Assembly (NCBI GenBank): GCA_016290335.1
Contig: JAEETM010000091.1
Location: 1-13,253, forward strand
From: Treponema sp.
GTDB taxonomy: Bacteria > Spirochaetota > Spirochaetia > Treponematales > Treponemataceae
Length of the DNA: 13,253 nucleotides
Reading direction: 5' to 3'
Both the position numbers and the translations under genes were made by a program. The notes below the pieces were generated by a model. That model had not been told where the DNA came from, ran no database searches, and was given only the letters and a program-made list of their open reading frames with translations. How positions within the stretch are numbered: position 1 is the stretch's first letter; every line of letters starts with the position of its first letter. Shown piece after piece: positions 8,668 through 13,253 of the stretch.

Positions 8668-8696
8668 ATTATAGTGATTTTCTTCCATAATAGCAA
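8668..8696 (-). promoter_or_regulatory. lysS promoter, predicted to give a leaderless mRNA
   Basis: On the minus strand TTGCTA (8696-8691), a 17-base spacer and a perfect TATAAT (8673-8668) form a good sigma-70 promoter. The last -10 base is only seven bases before the A of the lysS ATG at 8660, so transcription should begin at about 8662-8660, at or next to the start codon. No Shine-Dalgarno sequence precedes this ATG (CCCTT lies directly upstream), which agrees with leaderless translation. Every other start in the window has a recognisable SD. Confidence 0.7.
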
Positions 8697-8764
8697 ATGA
8701 CGGAAATCTGGATGTAAAAGCTGTAGATTAATCGTTTAATATTTAAGTAATTTTAATTAATTTA

Positions 8765-8792
8765 TTGCTTTAAATTTAATCTATGTTAAACT
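8765..8792 (+). promoter_or_regulatory. Candidate promoter of the sugar ABC transporter operon
   Basis: TTGCTT (8765-8770), 16 bases, then an extended -10-like TGT-TAAACT (8784-8792) lie in a very AT-rich divergent intergenic region of 178 bases. The leader would be about 40 bases. An overlapping TAATAT (8792-8797) is an alternative -10. The binding-protein start has a strong SD, AAGGAGG (8824-8830), eight bases before the ATG. A short inverted repeat GTTAA...TTAAC (8785-8801) overlaps the -10 region and could be an operator, but it is weak. Confidence 0.4.
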
Positions 8793-8838
8793 AATATTAA
8801 CTTAAACATTAAAAAAGTAACATAAGGAGGAATTTTTA

Positions 8839-10242
8839 ATGAAAAAGTTAATGAAAACATTGTCTGCACTTATTGCAGCTGCAGCTTTAGTTTCTATGGT
8901 TGGATGCTCCAAAAAAGAAGGCTCAAAAGCAGTTTCTGGTGCAGCATCATCAAAAGCTTTAAGCTATGCCGATGTAGAGCTTGGAAAAACTGGTACGGAT
9001 ATTTCCGCTACAATCAAACTCCTTACTCACAGAACAGACATGCTTCAGGATGGATATTCGGGAGTAACTTTTGCAAAATACCTTGCTGAATTTAACAAAG
9101 TTTATCCAAACATTAAGGTAGAGATTGAAGGAATTACCGATTACGCAAGCGTTTCATTATTACGACTTCAGGGTGGTAACTGGGGCGATATTATGATGAT
9201 TCCAGCAATCGATAAAAAGGAACTTAAAAACTACTTTGTTTCTTTTGGTGATCTTGCAACAATGGAAAAACAGATTAAGTTTGCCACAAACTGGGAATAC
9301 GAAGGACAGGTTTATGGTATTCCGTCAACAGGTAATGCACAGGGTGTTCTTTACAACAAAAAGGTTTTCAAGCAGGCTGGAATTACAAAGCTTCCTAAAA
9401 CAACCGACGAGTTTATTGCCGCACTTAAGCTTATTAAAGAAAAAACTGATGCAATTCCTCTCTACACAAACTATGCCGCTGGCTGGACAATGGGTGCCTG
9501 GGATGCTTATCTTGGAGGCTCTGCTACAGGTGATGCAGATTATATGAACAATGTTCTTCTTCATACAAAAAATCCTTTCCAGAACTACGGCGACGGAACT
9601 CACGCTTACGCCGTTTACAAGGTTCTTTACGATGCAGCAGCAAACAAACTCATTGAAGATGACTATACAACTACCGATTGGGAAGGCTGTAAAGGTATGA
9701 TTAACCGTGGCGAAATTGGAACAATGGTTCTTGGTTCCTGGGCCTTTACACAGATGCAGGGAGCTGGTCCAAATCCTGATGATATCGGCTATATGTCTTT
9801 CCCTATCACAATCAAGGGAAAACAGTATGCTTCTGCTGGTCCTGACTACTGTTTCGGTATCAACGCAAAAGCTGCTGATGTAAATAAAAATGCCGCTATG
9901 ATTTTTGTTAAGTGGTTCACAGAAAAATCAGGTTTTGCTTACAATGAAGGCGGAATCCCTATTTCTGCTGGCGACAACAATTATCCTGCTGCTTATGCCG
10001 CATTCTCTGAAAACAATGTTGCCTTTGTTTCTGATAATCCTGCCGCTACCGGCGAATCAGATTTGTTCAACGAATTAAACTCTGAATCCGAGCTTAACAT
10101 CAACGCAGGCGGAAACCTCAAAGTTCAGCAGATTATTGAACATGCTTCTAACGGCACAAAAACTTTCGATGCAATTATGGACGAATGGAACAAAGCCTGG
10201 TCTGATGCACAGAAAAGTGAAGGTGTTGAAATAAAATATTAA
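8839..10242 (+). CDS. Sugar ABC transporter substrate-binding lipoprotein (family 1)
   Basis: The 467-residue product is the extracytoplasmic receptor of a CUT1-type carbohydrate importer. Residues 1-22 are a lipoprotein signal (MKKLMKTLSAL then SMVGC, Cys23), so it is anchored to the outer face of the inner membrane. The mature part has the family 1 solute-binding layout: a first lobe with KVYPNIKVEIEG; the hinge-side block YGIPSTGNAQGVLYNKKVF with the typical YNK-x-x-F-x-x-AG near residue 172; then GTMVLGSWAF and FPI stretches. The exact sugar cannot be read from the sequence; oligosaccharide or disaccharide is the family norm. The SD AAGGAGG sits eight bases before the ATG. It is the first gene of an operon with two permeases, separated from them by a terminator-like hairpin that should make it the most abundant component. 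Confidence 0.93.
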   Translation: MKKLMKTLSALIAAAALVSMVGCSKKEGSKAVSGAASSKALSYADVELGKTGTDISATIKLLTHRTDMLQDGYSGVTFAKYLAEFNKVYPNIKVEIEGITDYASVSLLRLQGGNWGDIMMIPAIDKKELKNYFVSFGDLATMEKQIKFATNWEYEGQVYGIPSTGNAQGVLYNKKVFKQAGITKLPKTTDEFIAALKLIKEKTDAIPLYTNYAAGWTMGAWDAYLGGSATGDADYMNNVLLHTKNPFQNYGDGTHAYAVYKVLYDAAANKLIEDDYTTTDWEGCKGMINRGEIGTMVLGSWAFTQMQGAGPNPDDIGYMSFPITIKGKQYASAGPDYCFGINAKAADVNKNAAMIFVKWFTEKSGFAYNEGGIPISAGDNNYPAAYAAFSENNVAFVSDNPAATGESDLFNELNSESELNINAGGNLKVQQIIEHASNGTKTFDAIMDEWNKAWSDAQKSEGVEIKY

Positions 10243-10270
10243 TCATATCTCTCCTATCTAATTGTATTTA

Positions 10271-10324
10271 GGGCTGCGGCTGTTTTATGAGTTTATACAA
10301 GAGCAGCTGCAGCTCTTTTTTTTT
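10271..10324 (+). terminator. Intrinsic terminator/attenuator between binding protein and permeases
   Basis: Arms 10271-10285 (GGGCTGCGGCTGTTT) and 10301-10315 (GAGCAGCTGCAGCTC) pair over all 15 positions when G-U pairs are allowed, around a 15-base loop, followed by nine T (10316-10324). It starts 28 bases after the binding-protein stop and ends 26 bases before the first permease. As no promoter is obvious between it and 10351, partial read-through is the likely mode: full expression of the receptor and reduced expression of the permeases. Confidence 0.85.
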
Positions 10325-10350
10325 GATATAAATCTTTTGAGGTTTATGAA

Positions 10351-11268
10351 ATGAATGTAAAAAAAATAAATATCCGTTATTCAAAAGTGATGGTGATTGC
10401 AGCTTTTATAATAATTCCGCTTCTTCTGCTTTTTACCTTCACCTATCTGCCATTCGGCGAAATGGTAAGCTACAGTTTTTATAAAATGAAATATATTGGT
10501 GAAAGGACTTTTGTTGGATTAAGAAATTACAAAGATCTTTTTACCCGCGATGATATTTTCAGGTCGCTCAAGAACTCACTTTATTACATGGGCGGTTCTG
10601 TGGTTCAGCTGGTACTGGCACTTCTGCTTGCTACCCTCCTGAGTTTTAAAACAAAGCTTGGAAATCTTTTTAAGGGAATACTTTTTTTCCCTTTCTTAAT
10701 AAATGGTATTGCTATTGGTTTTATTTTTAAGTTCTTCTTTACCCATGGTTTCGTTCTTGATACAGTTCTTGGCTGGCTGGGCATTCCTCTGGAAAAGCTT
10801 CCATACTGGCTTAAGACTCAAGGCTTAAACAATGTTTCACTCGTTGGAACTTCCGTATGGCGTTATCTTGGTCAGAACATGGTACTTTTTATTGGAGCAA
10901 TTATGTCTGTAGATGCAGAGCTTTATGAAGCCGCAGAACTTGACGGTGCCTCCAAAGTACAGCAATTTTTTCATATAATTCTGCCCAGCATAAAAACCAT
11001 AGTCACTCTGAACATCATTCTTTCCATAACAGGTTCCCTTAGTGCCTTTGAACCGCCCTTTGTTATTACAAAAGGTGCAAACGGAACCGGAACCTACTTC
11101 ATAATAATGGATCAGGTAGCACACACTAGTCAGAAAGTTGGACTTGCTTCAGCCATGGCAGTTTTCCTTCTTATGCTGATTTTCATCGTCACCATCATTC
11201 AAAAGCTTGTACTCAAATATGCCTTCAAAAACGCAGACACAGGAACAGGCAAAGGAGACATTTTATGA
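10351..11268 (+). CDS. Sugar ABC transporter permease, MalF/UgpA/MsmF type
   Basis: The 305-residue integral membrane protein is one half of the transmembrane channel of the importer. Six hydrophobic segments can be seen, beginning at about residues 14, 72, 108, 162, 217 and 268. The cytoplasmic EAA loop is intact: EAAELDGAS at 193-201 followed by Q-F-F-x-x-I-x-L-P. This loop docks onto the ABC ATPase in the family. The length is normal for the UgpA/MsmF group. The ATG has GAGG (10339-10342) eight bases upstream. The gene overlaps the next permease by four bases (ATGA), so the two are translationally coupled. Confidence 0.93.
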   Translation: MNVKKINIRYSKVMVIAAFIIIPLLLLFTFTYLPFGEMVSYSFYKMKYIGERTFVGLRNYKDLFTRDDIFRSLKNSLYYMGGSVVQLVLALLLATLLSFKTKLGNLFKGILFFPFLINGIAIGFIFKFFFTHGFVLDTVLGWLGIPLEKLPYWLKTQGLNNVSLVGTSVWRYLGQNMVLFIGAIMSVDAELYEAAELDGASKVQQFFHIILPSIKTIVTLNIILSITGSLSAFEPPFVITKGANGTGTYFIIMDQVAHTSQKVGLASAMAVFLLMLIFIVTIIQKLVLKYAFKNADTGTGKGDIL

Positions 11269-12113
11269 TGTTAGAAAAAAAAGCAAAATATAATTCAGTT
11301 GTACAGACCGCATTAAAATACTTTATCCTTATATTCTTTGCCTTCTGTACCATACTCCCTCTAATTTCCTGTCTCATTACTTCTTTGAAAAACACTGAGG
11401 AATATCAATCAACTTCCGTAATGGTTCTTCCAAAAATACTGTACTTCAAAAACTTTATTGATGCCTTCAAGCTTGCAAATATGGGACGGGCTTTTATTAA
11501 TTCATTTGTAGTGCTTGTATTTGTCCTTGCTGGTTCAATTCTCATAAGCTCTCAGCTCGCATTTGTCTTAAACCGTTTCCAGTTTCCGGGTAACACTTTA
11601 ATCCGTCGTCTCTTTCTTTTTGCGACTCTTCTTCCAGGTGTTGCCATGCAGGATTCTGTTTATTCAATTATGGGAAAGCTTGGTTTTATCAATCATCTTT
11701 ACGGTTATATAATAATGATGATGGGAACAGACGTAATTTCAATTTACATTTTCATTCAGTTTATGGAAAATATTTCTGTCTCTCTGGATGAATCAGCTAT
11801 AATTGATGGTGCTTCCTATTTTAAGATTTACTGGAGTATTATTCTTCCTTTGCTTAAACCAGCAACCGTTACCAGTATGATCTTAAAAGGAGTTAGCTGC
11901 TATAACGAATATTACTGTGCTAATCTTTATCTTCAGGATGTTAAGCTCCGAACTGTTGCAATCTCTCTGTATACTTTTACAGGACCGCTGGGCAGTCAAT
12001 ACAATCTTATTTGTGCAGGGGTTATAATATCAATGCTTCCGGCCTTTATAGTATTTATTTTATGCCAGAAGCAGATTTATTCGGGAATTACAAGCGGGGC
12101 TGTCAAAGGATAA
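11265..12113 (+). CDS. Sugar ABC transporter permease, MalG/UgpE/MsmG type
   Basis: The 282-residue membrane protein pairs with the upstream permease to form the channel. It has the MalG-type N-terminus (a first helix at about 17-37 with FCTILPLISCLITSLK, then an extracytoplasmic segment) and six hydrophobic segments. The EAA loop is a variant, with DESAIIDGAS at 175-184 and I-I-L-P-L-L-K-P after it; the conserved Gly is kept. SD AAAGGAG (11251-11257) lies seven bases before the ATG at 11265. A second in-frame ATG at 11268 directly follows and could also be used. No ATPase gene follows; CUT1 importers in many bacteria share an MsmK/UgpC-type ATPase encoded elsewhere. Confidence 0.93.
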   Translation: MMLEKKAKYNSVVQTALKYFILIFFAFCTILPLISCLITSLKNTEEYQSTSVMVLPKILYFKNFIDAFKLANMGRAFINSFVVLVFVLAGSILISSQLAFVLNRFQFPGNTLIRRLFLFATLLPGVAMQDSVYSIMGKLGFINHLYGYIIMMMGTDVISIYIFIQFMENISVSLDESAIIDGASYFKIYWSIILPLLKPATVTSMILKGVSCYNEYYCANLYLQDVKLRTVAISLYTFTGPLGSQYNLICAGVIISMLPAFIVFILCQKQIYSGITSGAVKG

Positions 12114-12146
12114 TTCAATCTTTTTTAATAAGATTAAATTATCCTT
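12106..12146. terminator. 17-bp hairpin between convergent genes, probable weak bidirectional terminator
   Basis: Arms 12106-12122 (AAGGATAATTCAATCTT) and 12130-12146 (AAGATTAAATTATCCTT) are reverse complements with one mismatch (12116 against 12136) around a seven-base loop. The left arm contains the stop codon of the second permease. The nearest neighbour in the other direction stops at 12172. No T run follows the stem on either strand, so it is not a textbook intrinsic terminator. A role in 3'-end protection or Rho-assisted termination is equally possible. Confidence 0.55.
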
Positions 12147-12171
12147 CAAAACTATTCTCAATGAACTAGCC

Positions 12172-13137
12172 TTAGCCTGCAAGATGTTCTGCAAAGTGAC
12201 CGTCCAGATTGTGATAAGCAAAGCTGTATAAAATCTCGGCTACATCATTAAGCGGTTTTCTTGTTTTCAAGCCCATGCTGTGTGCAAAGTTGCAGGCAGC
12301 TTTTGTAGATTCAGGGTGCCAGAGCTTGGCATTTTCAAGATTGATGTAAGAAAGATTTTCTGCATAAGCTATTGCCTTGATATGTGCATTCATAAGCTCT
12401 ATGTTCTTATCATTATTAGGATTATCAATAGAAACTAAAGCTATTCTACAATTCTTGTTACAGCTTCTTACACTCATAATAAGACCGGTGTAATAAGCAT
12501 CAAAGGCAGAAGGATTTGTTTTAGCAAGCAGAGCATCATTTTCACCAAGATGAATCAGCAAGCCTTCTGGAGCAAGAGGAGCTACTGCTTTTTCAAAATA
12601 TTCTTTTGCATGTGACATTGTTAGTCCAGCCTCACTCTTGTTATAAAGTTCAAAATTAAAGCTATATTCATTTGCAAGCTGTGCTACAGGAATTGCTTTG
12701 TCGATTGCGCCACCCATAAGAATGACTCCATTTTTCTTTTCTGCTGAATCAGCACTTTTGTTGATTACCTCATCCAATGAATATGTGTAGTTATACATAG
12801 TTTCTTTATCTCCTTCATTATTTTTTATTTCTACAACCGGAAGACTTCTTCTGGCCGATTTTTCCGCTTTTCTATCAAGCCCTTTATTTCTAAAATATAC
12901 AAACATGTTAGTCATTACTATCGCAAGATTCAAAAAATAAACAGCCAGAACATAATTAAACTGACCATTCATAATTTTTGCAGTAATGCCAGCCACATAT
13001 CCTGTAATAATCAGAACAATAAATGGCAGGCTCATTCCCTTTGCTGTTCTGGCTCGGTAGGCTTTGCTAACATTTAGCGGCCAGGAAAAGCCAAAACAAA
13101 CTAACATTAACGCTTCAAAAAGATGCGTGTAATTCAT
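12172..13137 (-). CDS. PQ-loop (SemiSWEET-like) membrane domain fused to SGNH-hydrolase-like domain
   Basis: The 321-residue protein has two parts. Residues of about 1-84 are a three-helix PQ-loop unit like half of a SWEET transporter: FGFSWPLNVSKAYRARTAKG at 15-34 is the PQ-type motif (P20 L21 for PQ), followed by two more helices. A basic linker (85-100, RKAEKSARR) leads to residues of about 136-321, which resemble the SGNH/GDSL hydrolase fold. GEND at 198-201 fits block III (GxND), and an N-K-S-E-A-G-L-T block fits block II. The block I position reads MGGAID (141-146), so the usual GDS nucleophile Ser would be Ala144. A clear DxxH is not evident; the C-terminus has LDGHFAEH. The positive-inside rule and basic linker suggest the second domain is cytoplasmic (inference). 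I chose ATG 13137 because a strong SD, AGAGGTGAT, ends four bases upstream; a GTG at 13146 lies inside that SD. Function is unknown; sugar or polyol handling is speculation. Confidence 0.82.
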   Translation of the reverse strand: MNYTHLFEALMLVCFGFSWPLNVSKAYRARTAKGMSLPFIVLIITGYVAGITAKIMNGQFNYVLAVYFLNLAIVMTNMFVYFRNKGLDRKAEKSARRSLPVVEIKNNEGDKETMYNYTYSLDEVINKSADSAEKKNGVILMGGAIDKAIPVAQLANEYSFNFELYNKSEAGLTMSHAKEYFEKAVAPLAPEGLLIHLGENDALLAKTNPSAFDAYYTGLIMSVRSCNKNCRIALVSIDNPNNDKNIELMNAHIKAIAYAENLSYINLENAKLWHPESTKAACNFAHSMGLKTRKPLNDVAEILYSFAYHNLDGHFAEHLAG

Positions 13138-13167
13138 CTCAATCACCTCTCTAAACTTTATGGCTTT

Positions 13168-13195
13168 ATAATATCACTAGAAAAAAAATCCGCAA
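13168..13195 (-). promoter_or_regulatory. Candidate promoter of the PQ-loop/SGNH-like gene
   Basis: On the minus strand an extended -10, TGA-TATTAT (TATTAT at 13173-13168, TG at 13176-13175), lies 16 bases from TTGCGG (13195-13190). The leader would be about 25 bases and would include the GAGGTGAT ribosome site at 13149-13142. The remaining bases to the window edge (13196-13253) are A/T runs in which I see nothing further. Confidence 0.45.
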
Positions 13196-13253
13196 TTTTT
13201 TGAAAGAAAAGAAAATACTTTTTAAAATAAAAAAAATATTCTGCATTTTCCAG

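Noticed and set aside
8661..8696. Upstream TTG start for lysS at 8696 adding 12 residues
   Set aside because: The TTG is part of the -35 hexamer, the added segment spans the -10 box, and no SD precedes it.
8785..8801. Inverted repeat GTTAA/TTAAC as an operator for the sugar operon
   Set aside because: Only five bases per arm in a very AT-rich region, easily due to chance; mentioned only as a weak possibility with the promoter.
8661..8838. Riboswitch or T-box in the lysS/transporter intergenic region
   Set aside because: The region is short, AT-rich and without conserved structured elements; lysS appears to have no leader at all.
13138..13146. GTG start at 13146 for the PQ-loop/SGNH-like gene
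   Set aside because: The GTG lies inside the strong GAGGTGAT ribosome site, which is correctly placed for the ATG at 13137.

Overview
The window looks like a piece of a gut or rumen spirochaete chromosome, probably Treponema-like (inference). The DNA is AT-rich. The lysyl-tRNA synthetase is the class I type, which spirochaetes share with archaea. Three predicted lipoproteins are encoded, and a CUT1-type sugar importer is present without its own ATPase. No species can be named from the sequence alone. There are six protein-coding genes, no rRNA, tRNA, CRISPR or insertion sequence, and no gene-free stretch longer than about 180 bases.

Left part (1-6400, minus strand): two large modular surface-type lipoprotein genes form a tight unit. 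The promoter-proximal gene (6326 to 2343) encodes a 1327-residue lipoprotein. It carries an N-terminal Ig-like domain, a long unrecognised middle, and eight in-register 74-residue InlB-type B repeats. Its stop codon overlaps the start of the second gene by one base (TAATG). The second gene (2343 to beyond the left edge) encodes a lipoprotein with one B repeat followed by BspA-type leucine-rich repeats, organised in a 477-bp tandem super-repeat with long blocks of perfect DNA identity. A single extended -10 promoter upstream of 6326 probably drives both.

Centre (6416-8838): a class I lysyl-tRNA synthetase gene on the minus strand ends in a clear intrinsic terminator. It carries an extra C-terminal EMAPII/Trbp111-like tRNA-binding domain, and its promoter sits so close to the ATG that the mRNA is predicted to be leaderless. 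The roughly 180-base gap to its right is a divergent promoter region shared with the sugar transporter.

Right part (8839-12113, plus strand): a sugar ABC importer operon encodes a lipoprotein binding protein and two overlapping permeases. A strong stem-loop with nine T lies between the binding protein and the permeases, as expected for differential expression. The ATPase must be supplied from elsewhere. A convergent minus-strand gene (13137 to 12172) encodes an unusual fusion of a three-helix PQ-loop membrane domain with an SGNH-hydrolase-like domain whose nucleophile position appears lost. A 17-bp hairpin lies between the two convergent genes.

The observations most worth following are the PQ-loop/SGNH-like fusion, the recently homogenised 477-bp super-repeat, the LysRS-EMAPII fusion and the leaderless lysS promoter. 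I see no convincing wholly new multi-gene system.
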